A stretch of DNA of 64,000 nt from Winslowiella toletana (GTDB taxonomy: Bacteria; Pseudomonadota; Gammaproteobacteria; Enterobacterales; Enterobacteriaceae), in the NCBI RefSeq assembly GCF_017875465.1, contig NZ_JAGGMQ010000001.1, positions 2,852,001-2,916,000 of the forward strand. The letters run 5' to 3'. This document shows, one piece after another, positions 16,892 to 25,873 of the stretch. The position numbers and the translations under genes were made by a program. The first letter of the stretch is position 1, and each line of letters opens with the position of its first letter. The notes under the pieces are model-generated. The model did no database searches. It was not told the DNA's origin and saw only the letters and a program-made list of their open reading frames with translations.

Positions 16892-18160
16892 TCAGCGCTG
16901 CATATCGGGAGAGATCGCTATACCTTTGTTCTGCCATTGACGCTTTATTTCGCTAAATAACGTCAGCAGATGGTCAATCTGTTCATCAGTATTTAAGGCA
17001 GTTACCGTAATACGCAGTGCTTCTTTACCTTTTGGCATGGTTGGATAAGGGCAGGACGTCAGGAAAATGCCATGCTGATAAAGATATCGGGAAGCCTCAA
17101 TCAGGGTGCCGGTATCGCCAGCCCAGACGGAAATAATCGGAAAATTGCTGCTATTCATTACATAAAACCCCATATCCCGCAGCCCGGAAATTAATTTAGT
17201 ACTAAGATCATGCACAGTAATACGGCGGCTATCGCCGACTATCGTCAGCAGATCCAGCGCTGCGTCAAGCACGCCAAGACAAAACGGCGTTGACGGGTGG
17301 GTATAATCCAGCGGTTTGGCATACGCCATTAAAAACTCTTTCATTTCCGGGGTCACTTCGACAAATGCCGCACCGGCAGCGAGGCCCTTGGCGGTTCCGG
17401 CAACATACATGGTGCAGTCGCTTTTTACTCCGTAGTGATTGATCACGCCATTGCCTTTGCTGCCATAACTGCACTGGCTATTTTCTTTTTCGCCGATCAA
17501 CGCAAAGCCGTGACCATCGTCAATGTAGAGTAATGCCCGATGCTTTTCTGCGATTGGGATCAGCTGCGTAAGATCGGCATAATCGCCGGTCATACTATAA
17601 ACGCCATCGACGCAGATTATTTTTCTTGGGCAATTTTCCTGCTCTTGCAAAATTTTCTGCAGGGTAACCATATCGCCCTGCGGGAAACTACGCAAAATCG
17701 CGCCTTTATCGCGTGCCATCTGGGCAGCCTGGTACATTGTTGCGTGTGCAGATTTATCGAGAATAATTAAATCGTCTTTGCGAATCAGCGCCGGAATTAT
17801 GCCGATGCTGGCGAGGGTGGTATTTGGGAAAAGTAGCGTATCCTCACAGCCAATAAATTTTGCCAGGCGGTTCTCCAGCTGAGTAAATAACTCATGATAG
17901 CCCATTAGCCGTGCCCGGCTGGTGTGCATACCGAAGGATTTTGCTGCCTGTACGCCGGCAGGAATTAACTTATCCTGGTCCAGATCAAGCCCCAGATAAT
18001 TGCAGGATGCAAAGTCATAGAGCGTATTGCCGCGAACATCTTTTAATACCCGACCATCAATAGAAGAAATACGAACATTGTATTGCTGGCTTTGTTGTAG
18101 AACCTGAAGTAAAGGATCGCGGGTTTCATTCCCTGCGTTTAAAAAGGTGTTTTGCAACAT
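16892..18160 (-). CDS. PLP-dependent alpha-oxoamine synthase family enzyme
   Basis: A 422-residue fold-type I PLP enzyme of the AONS/KBL/ALAS/CqsA group, which joins an amino acid to an acyl thioester with loss of CO2. Visible hallmarks: SRARLMGYHELFTQLENRLA (81-100), the ring-stacking His in SAHATMYQ (138), VDGVYSMTGDYADL (184-197), DDGHGFALIG with the PLP-contacting D-x-x-H (214-217) and Lys258 in YVAGTAKGLAAGA as the Schiff-base lysine. AGGGA sits 6 nt before the ATG at 18160, so earlier in-frame starts are not needed. It opens a four-gene operon. The sequence differs enough from biotin and Thr-pathway enzymes that a specialised metabolite role is likely. Confidence 0.85.
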   Translation of the reverse strand: MLQNTFLNAGNETRDPLLQVLQQSQQYNVRISSIDGRVLKDVRGNTLYDFASCNYLGLDLDQDKLIPAGVQAAKSFGMHTSRARLMGYHELFTQLENRLAKFIGCEDTLLFPNTTLASIGIIPALIRKDDLIILDKSAHATMYQAAQMARDKGAILRSFPQGDMVTLQKILQEQENCPRKIICVDGVYSMTGDYADLTQLIPIAEKHRALLYIDDGHGFALIGEKENSQCSYGSKGNGVINHYGVKSDCTMYVAGTAKGLAAGAAFVEVTPEMKEFLMAYAKPLDYTHPSTPFCLGVLDAALDLLTIVGDSRRITVHDLSTKLISGLRDMGFYVMNSSNFPIISVWAGDTGTLIEASRYLYQHGIFLTSCPYPTMPKGKEALRITVTALNTDEQIDHLLTLFSEIKRQWQNKGIAISPDMQR

Positions 18161-18436
18161 ATAATATCCCTGTTGGTTAAACGTGCAACCCGTTTGCACG
18201 TTAAAATGAATATCACCGATAACAATAGTCGTCAATAAATGGCGTTATAATGTAATATTGATTTTTTATGTGATTATTGTTGGCTAAAATATAAATTGCT
18301 AATCATTTATATTTGAAGCTTAGCCTTGGATCTTCAATGTTTATCTGAACTGTATTTGTTTTTTTAGAAAGTTTTTTGTTATTTATATGTGAGTGTTTTG
18401 GAGTGGTGTTAATTAATCATGGTTTTTATTTATTAG
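18161..18436. promoter_or_regulatory. AT-rich promoter region of the biosynthetic operon
   Basis: Extremely AT-rich DNA (18241-18430 is visibly about three quarters A+T) upstream of the oxoamine synthase gene, with no gene on either strand. It must hold the operon promoter. Such composition is typical of H-NS-silenced, horizontally acquired loci. Confidence 0.5.
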
Positions 18437-18460
18437 CACCAGCGATATTCACCGCTGGCG
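18437..18460 (-). terminator. Probable terminator of the peptide-type ABC operon
   Basis: CCAGCG/CGCTGG stem with an 8-nt loop just after the last ATPase gene, followed on the minus strand by an A/T-rich but interrupted tract. Confidence 0.5.
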
Positions 18461-18469
18461 CAGTAATAA

Positions 18470-19255
18470 CTAACCCGTCGCCCGTGCCGCCATTTCGCGG
18501 CTATAGTGGCGGCTGGCTTCCAGCAGCATCCGGGTATATTCAACCTTAGCGCCGCCGCTAAGCAATGTGTCGGTGTCCAGTGTTTCCAGAACCTGCCCGA
18601 ACTGCATGACCGCCACGCGATGACAAAGATGGGCGATCACCCCGAGGTCATGGGTCACCATCAGATAAGTTAATCCCTCCTCTTTTTGCAGATCGCTCAG
18701 CAGGTTGAGGATTTCCGCCTGTACTGAAACATCCAGCGCCGAGGTCGGCTCATCCAGCAGCAGCACCTGCGGTTGCAGAATCAATGCGCGCGCAATCGCC
18801 ACGCGCTGGCGCTGGCCGCCGGAGAGCTGATGCGGATAACGGCTGCGAAACGCGCGATTAAGTCCGACCTTTTCCAGCATGCTGTTAACCCGCTGGTCGC
18901 GCTGGCCGATGCCATGGATTTGCAGCGGCTCTTCCAGAATATCGGCGATGGTATGCCGTGGATGCAGCGAGCCGTAAGGATCCTGAAACACCATCTGCAC
19001 CAGACGACAGCGGTCATGGCCGATACTGTGTTCCAGCGGCAGGCCATTAATTGCCAGCTCTCCCTGCCAGTGGGTAAACAGTCCGGCGAGGCACTTCAGC
19101 ACCGTGGTTTTACCCGATCCGGATTCGCCGACCAGACCAAAAATTTCGCCCCGCTGCACGGCAAAGTTAACGTCGAACAGTACCTGGTTGGCATTTTTGC
19201 CGCTATTAAACGTCAGATTTAGCTGCCGGACGTCGATCATCGTTGAGGTTTGCAC
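18470..19255 (-). CDS. Peptide/nickel-type ABC transporter ATPase (DppF/OppF-like)
   Basis: A 261-residue nucleotide-binding subunit: Walker A GESGSGKTT, Q-loop MVFQDPYGSLHPRHT (the DppF/OppF form), signature [14 protein letters not shown] and Walker [15 protein letters not shown]. It is last in an operon with a binding protein, two permeases and a second ATPase. It energises import of a peptide-like or related compound across the inner membrane. Confidence 0.92.
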   Translation of the reverse strand: MQTSTMIDVRQLNLTFNSGKNANQVLFDVNFAVQRGEIFGLVGESGSGKTTVLKCLAGLFTHWQGELAINGLPLEHSIGHDRCRLVQMVFQDPYGSLHPRHTIADILEEPLQIHGIGQRDQRVNSMLEKVGLNRAFRSRYPHQLSGGQRQRVAIARALILQPQVLLLDEPTSALDVSVQAEILNLLSDLQKEEGLTYLMVTHDLGVIAHLCHRVAVMQFGQVLETLDTDTLLSGGAKVEYTRMLLEASRHYSREMAARATG

Positions 19256-19264
19256 AGGAGATCC

Positions 19265-20140
19265 TTAATCGGTTAGCCAGCTGGACTGACGCTGGAGGAC
19301 GGGAAGGCGCGGGCGGCGATGCTGCATATCCGGCAGCGCGCTCAGTAGCCCCTGGGTGTAGGGATGCCGGGCATTATCGAGATCGGCGGCGGCAATCGAC
19401 TCCACCACCCGCCCGGCATACATCACCAGCACCCGGTCGCAAAAACTGCGCACCAGATTGATGTCGTGGCTGATAAAAATCAGCCCCAGACCGCGTGACT
19501 GCACCAGATCATCCAGCAGCGCCAGCACCTGCAGGCGCACCGAAACATCCAGTGCGGAAGTGGGTTCGTCGGCGATCACCAGTTCAGGATCGGTGATCAG
19601 CATCATGGCGATCATAATGCGCTGCCCCTGACCGCCGGAGATCTCATGGGGATAGAGGTGGTAGACCCGTTCCGGCTGACGAATACGCACCACATCCAGC
19701 ATCTCAATCACTTTGCTTTTGGCGGCGGCGTGCGAGCAGGGATGATGCGATCGCCAGGCTTCGGCAATCTGATCGCCGACGCAGATCACCGGATTCAGCG
19801 AATATTTTGGATCCTGCATGATCATCGAAATACGCTTGCCGCGGATCTGGCGCATCTGTGCGGCGGAAGCATGCAGCAGATCGATATCACCGAACTGCAT
19901 CCGTTCGGCGCGGATGCTGGCTTTTGCCGGATGCAGCTGCAACAGCGCACGTCCGACGGTGGATTTGCCGGAACCAGATTCGCCGACAATCGCCAGTTTC
20001 TCTTTACCGAGCTGGAAGGAGACGCCGCGCACCGCCGGGGTTGCCACTTTTCCGTTGATAAAACTGACGTGCAGGTCGCGCACGTCCAGTAACGCCGGGG
20101 CGTTATTCGCTACGGGGATCGAGGATGTCACGCAGGCCAT
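19265..20140 (-). CDS. Peptide/nickel-type ABC transporter ATPase (DppD/OppD-like)
   Basis: A 291-residue ATPase with Walker A GESGSGKST, MIMQDPKYSLNP (DppD/OppD form of the Q-loop), a variant signature ISGGQGQRIMIAMM and Walker [15 protein letters not shown]. The C-terminal RHPYTQGLLSALPD segment is characteristic of the peptide subfamily. It overlaps the end of the permease gene by 38 bp from the ATG at 20140. AGGAG abuts that ATG, so the in-frame GTG at 20131 may be the real start. Confidence 0.9.
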   Translation of the reverse strand: MACVTSSIPVANNAPALLDVRDLHVSFINGKVATPAVRGVSFQLGKEKLAIVGESGSGKSTVGRALLQLHPAKASIRAERMQFGDIDLLHASAAQMRQIRGKRISMIMQDPKYSLNPVICVGDQIAEAWRSHHPCSHAAAKSKVIEMLDVVRIRQPERVYHLYPHEISGGQGQRIMIAMMLITDPELVIADEPTSALDVSVRLQVLALLDDLVQSRGLGLIFISHDINLVRSFCDRVLVMYAGRVVESIAAADLDNARHPYTQGLLSALPDMQHRRPRLPVLQRQSSWLTD

Positions 20141-21008
20141 CTCCTAAGAAGTTAAACGCCAGACTGTTGATCAGTATCGCCAGCCCCGGAATAGTCACTA
20201 CCCACCAGCACTCCATCATGTAGGTGCGACCGCTGGAGATCATCGCCCCCCATTCCGGATCCGGTGGCTGCGCGCCGAGTCCGAGAAAACCCAGGCCGGC
20301 GGCGGTCAGAATAATGCCCGCCATATTCATGGTGATGCGGATAATTACCGACGGCATGCACAGCGGCACAATATGACGCCATAACACCCGTAGCGACGAC
20401 GCGCCCTGCAACCGCACTGCTGAGATAAAGTCCGCCTGACGCAGCGACAGAGTTTCCGCCCGCGCCAGACGGGCAATCGGCGGCCAGGCGGTAAGGGTGA
20501 TGGCAATCACCACATGCTCCAGACCGGGGCCGAGAGCGGCGACAAACGCCAGCGCCAGCACCAGGCTGGGGAAGGAGATAAAGATGTCGGTAATTCGCAT
20601 CAGCAGCATATCCACCTTGCCGCCAAAGTAACCGGCCGTAACGCCCAGCAGCAGCCCGAGCGGACCAACGGTAAGCGAAACCAGCAGCACGATATACAGC
20701 GTGATACGCGCGCCATACACCAGCCGACTGAAGATATCGCGGCCAAACTCATCGGTGCCAAACCAGTACACCGCATTGGGTGGCGTCAGGGCGTTATTCA
20801 GGTCTTGTACCAGCGGGTGGAAAGGGGCGATCCATGGCGCAAACAGCGCAACAATCATCAGTATCAATACAATGCCGCCGCCAATCGCGGTCAGCGGATT
20901 GCGCGCCATGCGCAGCAGAAAATGACCGACGCGGCCAGCACTGCGGCGCAGGCTGGCCAGCCGCTCACGGCCGCTGCTGCTGGCGGGAGAATCAAGGGAA
21001 ATCGTCAT
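20103..21008 (-). CDS. Peptide-type ABC transporter permease (DppC-like)
   Basis: A 301-residue permease with an N-terminal cytoplasmic segment, a first helix near 35-55 and the OppC/DppC N-domain (NPLTAIGGGIVLILMIVALF). The conserved periplasmic text HPLVQDLNNAL...YWFGTDEFGRDIFSRLVYGARI is diagnostic. The EAA loop RLARAETLSLRQADFISAVRLQGAS binds the ATPases. Its ATG overlaps the preceding permease stop. Confidence 0.92.
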   Translation of the reverse strand: MTISLDSPASSSGRERLASLRRSAGRVGHFLLRMARNPLTAIGGGIVLILMIVALFAPWIAPFHPLVQDLNNALTPPNAVYWFGTDEFGRDIFSRLVYGARITLYIVLLVSLTVGPLGLLLGVTAGYFGGKVDMLLMRITDIFISFPSLVLALAFVAALGPGLEHVVIAITLTAWPPIARLARAETLSLRQADFISAVRLQGASSLRVLWRHIVPLCMPSVIIRITMNMAGIILTAAGLGFLGLGAQPPDPEWGAMISSGRTYMMECWWVVTIPGLAILINSLAFNFLGDGLRDILDPRSE

Positions 21009-22042
21009 GCTTTAGTCCTCGGGTCGAAGACCTGATACAGCAGGTCAGAAAGCAGATTCAGCATCACAAAGATGACGCCCACGACCAGTACGCAGCCCAT
21101 TACCGCATTCATATCGCCCAGCAGCAGGCTGCCGGTCAGATAGGAGCCGAAGCCCGGCCACGAGAAGACGGTTTCGATTAACACCGCCCCTTCCAGCAGC
21201 GAGCCATAGGCCAGCGCCACTACCGTCAGCAGTTGCACAAGGATATTGCGGAACGCGTGCTGCCAGATCACCTGCCACTCGGTCAGTCCTTTCACCCGCG
21301 CGGTAATAATAAATTCCTGCGACAGCTGCGCCAGCATAAAACTGCGTGTCATACGGCTGATATAAGCCATTGAGTGAAAACCCAGCAGCGAAGCGGGCAG
21401 AATCAGATGGTTTAATGCACTGCGGAATACCGCTCCGTTGCCCGCCAGCAGCGAATCCACCAGCAGCAGACCGGTATGACGCGCCACCTGACCGTCGAGA
21501 CTAAGCTCGACGCGACCCGCGCCGCCTACCCAGCCAAGCAGAGCGTAAAACAGCAGCAGGCCCATCATCCCCACCCAGAAAATCGGGGTGGAGTAACCGG
21601 CGAGACTGATAATACGCACCACGTAGTCAGCCACGCTGTTGCGGCGTGCGGCGGCCAGTACGCCTAACGGAATCCCCAGCCCGGTGCCGATAATAATCGC
21701 CAGTGTCGCCAGTTCGAGGGTGGCCGGAAAGACGCGCAGAATATCGTCCACCACCGGTTTGCCGGTCAGCAGCGCATTACCTAAATCACCGTGCAGCAGG
21801 GTGTTGAGATAGATGCCAAACTGCGCCCACAGCGGCTTATCAAAGCCCAGCTGCTGGTAAACCTGCTGATAAGTGCTGTGGTCGGCATCCGGGCCAACGA
21901 TCGCCAGCACCGGGTCGATTGGCATGACGCGGCCAATAAAAAAAGTTAACAGCAGCAGACCAGACAGGGTGATGGCGACCTGCATCGCACGGCGGCCTGC
22001 CCGACGGACAGGACTGTCCGCTAACAACCATGCTGTGGTCAT
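21005..22042 (-). CDS. Peptide-type ABC transporter permease (DppB-like)
   Basis: A 345-residue permease of the OppB/DppB family: N-terminal helix TLSGLLLLTFFIGRVMPIDP, then QVYQQLGFDKPLWAQFGIYL, typical of DppB. Five further helices follow, and the EAA loop FIITARVKGLTEWQVIWQHAFRN precedes the last two. The ATG overlaps the end of the binding-protein gene by 4 bp, so the operon is translationally coupled. Confidence 0.92.
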   Translation of the reverse strand: MTTAWLLADSPVRRAGRRAMQVAITLSGLLLLTFFIGRVMPIDPVLAIVGPDADHSTYQQVYQQLGFDKPLWAQFGIYLNTLLHGDLGNALLTGKPVVDDILRVFPATLELATLAIIIGTGLGIPLGVLAAARRNSVADYVVRIISLAGYSTPIFWVGMMGLLLFYALLGWVGGAGRVELSLDGQVARHTGLLLVDSLLAGNGAVFRSALNHLILPASLLGFHSMAYISRMTRSFMLAQLSQEFIITARVKGLTEWQVIWQHAFRNILVQLLTVVALAYGSLLEGAVLIETVFSWPGFGSYLTGSLLLGDMNAVMGCVLVVGVIFVMLNLLSDLLYQVFDPRTKA

Positions 22043-23664
22043 GGTGTATTCCCTCCGGTAGTGGATGCGGATTTGGACACATCTCGCAAGAAGGTGGTGG
22101 CGGAAGGATGCGGCTGATAGTGCTGAACGTTATTACGCACCACCACCGAATCCACCATTTGTGACAGCGGGATCAGCGCCGGGATTAGCTGGTCGTAGCG
22201 CTGCTGGATGGCGTAGTAGTCCTGCTGCTGTTTGCCCGGGTCGCGCTCCAGCAGCGCCTGATCGATCTCGCTGTTGAGCTGCGGGTCAAAGAAGCTGGTG
22301 CGCCAGCCCTGGAAGTTGGTCAGACGCGCGGCGTCGCTGTTATTCGGGTTGTAAACCAGCGAACGCAGGCTGGAGTGCGGATGCGGCTCGACGCCACTGC
22401 CGCCGCGCCCTACCAGCATATCGAAGCGCCGCTCGCGCATCGCGCCGTAGATCTGGTTGCCGGTGCCGGTAATGATTTTGGCGCGGATCCCACCCTGTAG
22501 CAGTGTTGACTGCACGGCAATCGCGATATTAAGGAACGGCTGATCGGCCAGCACGCGCAGGGTGGTATCAAAGCCATCGGGATAACCGGCTTCCGCCAGC
22601 AGCGCCTTCGCGCGCGGAATATCCAGGGTATAGCCTGGATCCGGCAGGGTGGCGGGCATACCGGACTGAATCGGCCGCTGATGCAGAATGCCATATCCTG
22701 GCATTAACGCCTTATTAATTCCCTGATAATCAATCAGGTAACGTACCGCTTCGCGTACTTTTTCACTGGCGAAATGCGGCTCCTTCATGCTCATCGCCAC
22801 ATAGTAGATGGTGCCTTTTTTTACCGCATCGATAGTCAGATTGGGGTCATGGCGTAGCGCATTAATATCGGAAACCGCCATGCTGCTGGCGATATCCAGA
22901 TCGCCTTTTTCAATCATCAGGCGCAGGGTTTGCGACTCCTGAAAATGGCGGAATACCACGCGACTGAGTTTTGCCGGACCGCGCCAGTAGTCGGGGTTAC
23001 GACTGATACGCAGTACATCTTTCGCCTGCCAGGTATCCAGCCTAAATGCGCCAGAGCCTGCTTCATTGGTGGTCAGCCAGTGATTGCCCCAGTCGCCATT
23101 GCGCGCATGGGCCTGCACGGTTTTACTGTCGAGCACCGAACCGCTGCCAAGCGCCGCCAGTGAATAGATCACCAGCTTTGGGTCGTTGGCTTTCGGCAAC
23201 GCAATTTCTACCGTCCAGCGATCGGGAGCGCGCACCATCTGGTCGACATTCTGTTTAGTAAAACCGTAGGATTTCCACACCGAAGCCTGCGCCAGATTGA
23301 GATGCAGAATGCGGCGCATCGACCAGACCACATCATCCGCAGTCAGTGGATTGCCGGAGTGAAAAGTCACCCCTTTACGTAACTGAAAGGTCAGCAGATT
23401 ATCGTCGCGATTGACCTGCCAGTGGGTGGCCAGCGCCGGACGTACATGGGTCAGCTGGTCAGGATCCAGTTCGACCAGTGAGTCATACAGATTGACGACA
23501 ATGCCGACAACTTCATTACCGGTCATCGCTGCCGGGTCGAGCGTCAGCAGGTTATTCATATTCATGCCGACGATCAGCTGGTCAGGTGGGGTTTTAGCCT
23601 GCGCCGTGCCGCCGATAAGCATCAGCAGGCACAGGCAAGCCCCTCGTAGGGTGCCAGTGTTCAT
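22039..23664 (-). CDS. Peptide-type periplasmic binding protein (DppA/OppA-like)
   Basis: A 541-residue exported protein of solute-binding family 5. The signal peptide ends near AQA-KTPPD. The mature part has the expected NLYDSLVELDPD, LRKGVTFHSGNPLTADDVVWSMRR and the late GYPDGFDTTLRV blocks. GGAAGG precedes the ATG. It is first in the transporter operon, 141 bp after an enolase-superfamily gene read in the same direction. The family binds peptides, but also glycosides, opines and nickel, so the ligand is open; the enolase neighbour hints at an acid-sugar or amino-acid derivative. Confidence 0.9.
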   Translation of the reverse strand: MNTGTLRGACLCLLMLIGGTAQAKTPPDQLIVGMNMNNLLTLDPAAMTGNEVVGIVVNLYDSLVELDPDQLTHVRPALATHWQVNRDDNLLTFQLRKGVTFHSGNPLTADDVVWSMRRILHLNLAQASVWKSYGFTKQNVDQMVRAPDRWTVEIALPKANDPKLVIYSLAALGSGSVLDSKTVQAHARNGDWGNHWLTTNEAGSGAFRLDTWQAKDVLRISRNPDYWRGPAKLSRVVFRHFQESQTLRLMIEKGDLDIASSMAVSDINALRHDPNLTIDAVKKGTIYYVAMSMKEPHFASEKVREAVRYLIDYQGINKALMPGYGILHQRPIQSGMPATLPDPGYTLDIPRAKALLAEAGYPDGFDTTLRVLADQPFLNIAIAVQSTLLQGGIRAKIITGTGNQIYGAMRERRFDMLVGRGGSGVEPHPHSSLRSLVYNPNNSDAARLTNFQGWRTSFFDPQLNSEIDQALLERDPGKQQQDYYAIQQRYDQLIPALIPLSQMVDSVVVRNNVQHYQPHPSATTFLRDVSKSASTTGGNTP

Positions 23665-23700
23665 ATATTACCTTCCGGGTAGAGTCAGAGGTTTATTTCC

Positions 23701-23760
23701 CCTTCGTACTTGAAGTTGCAGCTGTGGGCGGGCGGCGATAACGCCACCCCTGCAAGCCCT
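23701..23760. repeat. Candidate repetitive extragenic element
   Basis: The intergenic stretch begins CCTTCGTACTTGAAGTTGCA, a phrase I recognise from dispersed intergenic repeats in Erwinia/Serratia-type genomes. It continues with the imperfect dyad GGCGGCGATAACGCCACC at 23731-23748. A related 24-bp text recurs at 59911-59934. Confidence 0.45.
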
Positions 23761-23805
23761 GCTACCTCAGGCAATTTGGGGAATTATTATTTTTCTGCCC
23801 GCAGG

Positions 23806-24960
23806 TCAGTCGCGGCTGACGGTATGGGTCTCTATATAGTCAAAATTAATGTCCTCCCCCAGTCCGGGGCGGTTCGACAGATGGACGAATCCCTGTTCAT
23901 CCATTGGATCAACAAGGCTGTGCAGATAAGCCGGTGGCTGGTCGTAATCGAGGAACGGGTGTAGCAGACCGCGTTCGTACCAGCGACAGTTACGGATAGC
24001 GCCGACCACCGCCAGGCTGGCCGCGCCATTGCCATGAACTTCACAGTCCATGCCAAACGCTTCCGCGAGGCTGGCGACTTTCATACAGGGCGAGATGCCG
24101 CCGACGCCATTCGCGCCAGCACGCAGAATGTCGCAGGCGCCAGCTTTTACCCAGTCGGCGCGGCTGTGATGTTTGCCGCCGAGACTTTCCGGGCCAATTA
24201 CGTCAATCGCCAGGTTTTCCGCCAGCCAGGCATAGGAGGCCATGCTCTCCTCTTCCATCGGCTCCTCAAACCAGGCGAAGTTAAGTTTTTCCAGCGCTTT
24301 ACCAATGGTCAGCGCCTGGCTGCGGCTGTACCAGTGATAGCCATCCAGCATCAGTTCAATATCCGGCCCTACTGCTTCGCGCACTGCGGCGCAGGCTTTG
24401 ATATCCATTTTAGGGTCCGGCGCGAAAGCTACCGGCGGCATCCAGGTGTGCAATTTGATCGCCTGATAACCGCGCGCCATCAGTTTTTCCGCAAACTGGC
24501 CGAATTCGTCCGGCGTCGACAGCCCGCCAGGCAGCTCGTCACCACACATGGTGCTGCCATAGGCCGGAACCTTCTCACGAAAACCGCCGAGCAGCTTATG
24601 TACCGGCATCTTCAGCATGCGGCCAGTCAGATCCCACAGCGCCTGTTCGACAAAAGAGAGCGCGCGTTCAGTCAGTTGATGGGCGCTGCCGCGTTGCCAG
24701 TGCACCAGATCCTGCCATAAACGTTCACGGTCAAAGGGGTTCTGACCAATCAGCACTTTTCTGAAGAAGGCGTTAACCACATGCGGGCGCACCACTTCCG
24801 GGGGGGCAAAAGAGTAACCACAATCACCTTCATCAGTGGTGATGGTCAGCATCGCCATCGCCGCAAGGCTCTCTTCGCCGGGATGGGAATGGCCGGCGCT
24901 GTCGGCGGCGCGGCGTGTAGGGTAGTTAAAAACGGTGACATCAACGGAGCGTATTTTCAC
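23806..24960 (-). CDS. Enolase-superfamily (mandelate racemase subgroup) dehydratase or racemase
   Basis: A 384-residue enzyme starting at a GTG (AGGA upstream). Metal ligands are D206 (MLDGYHW), E232 (WFEEPM) and E258 (GPESLGG). D277 and H309 (CEVHGNGAAS) form the His-Asp dyad of the mandelate racemase subgroup. The usual KxK is replaced by K169-x-H171 (IKLHTW), so one of the two bases is altered. Members dehydrate acid sugars or epimerise; the family gives no single reaction. It precedes the peptide-type ABC operon in the same orientation, which suggests import and breakdown of one compound. Confidence 0.85.
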   Translation of the reverse strand: MKIRSVDVTVFNYPTRRAADSAGHSHPGEESLAAMAMLTITTDEGDCGYSFAPPEVVRPHVVNAFFRKVLIGQNPFDRERLWQDLVHWQRGSAHQLTERALSFVEQALWDLTGRMLKMPVHKLLGGFREKVPAYGSTMCGDELPGGLSTPDEFGQFAEKLMARGYQAIKLHTWMPPVAFAPDPKMDIKACAAVREAVGPDIELMLDGYHWYSRSQALTIGKALEKLNFAWFEEPMEEESMASYAWLAENLAIDVIGPESLGGKHHSRADWVKAGACDILRAGANGVGGISPCMKVASLAEAFGMDCEVHGNGAASLAVVGAIRNCRWYERGLLHPFLDYDQPPAYLHSLVDPMDEQGFVHLSNRPGLGEDINFDYIETHTVSRD

Positions 24961-25234
24961 AATTATTCCTGCCGTCAGAGGGTGGGTTAGAGATAGTGCT
25001 GCCGGGGCAATGGCAAAGTTGCAGGTGAGTTGCCCGCGGAATTGGCTAAACAAACCGGCGCTGCGAATTATAAAACGCCGTTTCATTTATACACTGTATC
25101 GTTAACCTTCTGTTATCGCCCTGGTGAAAGCGGAATAAATACGGGTCATTTTTCAGGCAAATGCACAGGGTAACGTGAGCATAATCACCATAATGTTGTG
25201 AAATGTGATCTGTATCGGCTCTTATTCGCCAGTG

Positions 25235-25873
25235 TTAATAAAAGCTTTGGTACAAATTTTTACTCAGCAAAATTAACTGACTGTTGCGGGTAATGCCCAG
25301 CTTACGCATCATGCTGCGCTTCTGGCTGCTAATGGTTTTGACGCTACGTTGGGTAAGGCGGCCAATCTGCGACAGGGTTTTGCCTTCTAACAGCAAACGC
25401 AAAGTGCGGCTCTCCGCCGGCGTTAATCCGGCGGCGACAGGAACGGCGTGTTCCGCCTGCTGGATAAACCAGGGGCTTACCCGATTTTCATTGGCAAACA
25501 GGATAAGTTGCAGATTTTCTGCTAAGCACAATAGTGACTCTCGGCGATAGAGAAAACCATTGATAATAAGCGTCTGAGACATTCTCAGCAGCGATAGTGA
25601 AAAATTGCTGGTAAGCACAATCAGACGGGTTTCAGGGCTTTTCAGGCGAGCCTCCCGCAGGAAGCTTTTAGTGCTGGCAAGCGTAATATTATTTTCACTG
25701 TCCAAAATAACCGCAGAAAATTTTTGCTGGTTAATAAATACTCTGGCCTGATGCAATGAGGCGGCATAAGTGAAACGACAGTGATGATAGCTCATCTCCT
25801 CTAATAAACCGCTGATCCCCAATCGTGACAGGAAGCACTTATCGACCAGCAGGATAGTGTAATCGCATTCCAT
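25235..25873 (-). CDS. LuxR/FixJ-type regulator with degenerate receiver domain
   Basis: A 212-residue DNA-binding protein. Residues 1-125 fold like a response-regulator receiver (ILLVDKCFLSR; Asp in AVILDSENN) but the acidic pair and the conserved lysine are not intact, so phosphorylation is doubtful. Residues about 145-205 form a LuxR helix-turn-helix (LTPAESRTLRLLLEGKTLSQ, SVKTISSQKRSMMRKLGI), recalling RcsA/RcsB and fimbrial regulators. GGAGG lies 5-6 nt upstream of the ATG. No sensor kinase is adjacent; targets are unknown. Confidence 0.85.
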   Translation of the reverse strand: MECDYTILLVDKCFLSRLGISGLLEEMSYHHCRFTYAASLHQARVFINQQKFSAVILDSENNITLASTKSFLREARLKSPETRLIVLTSNFSLSLLRMSQTLIINGFLYRRESLLCLAENLQLILFANENRVSPWFIQQAEHAVPVAAGLTPAESRTLRLLLEGKTLSQIGRLTQRSVKTISSQKRSMMRKLGITRNSQLILLSKNLYQSFY

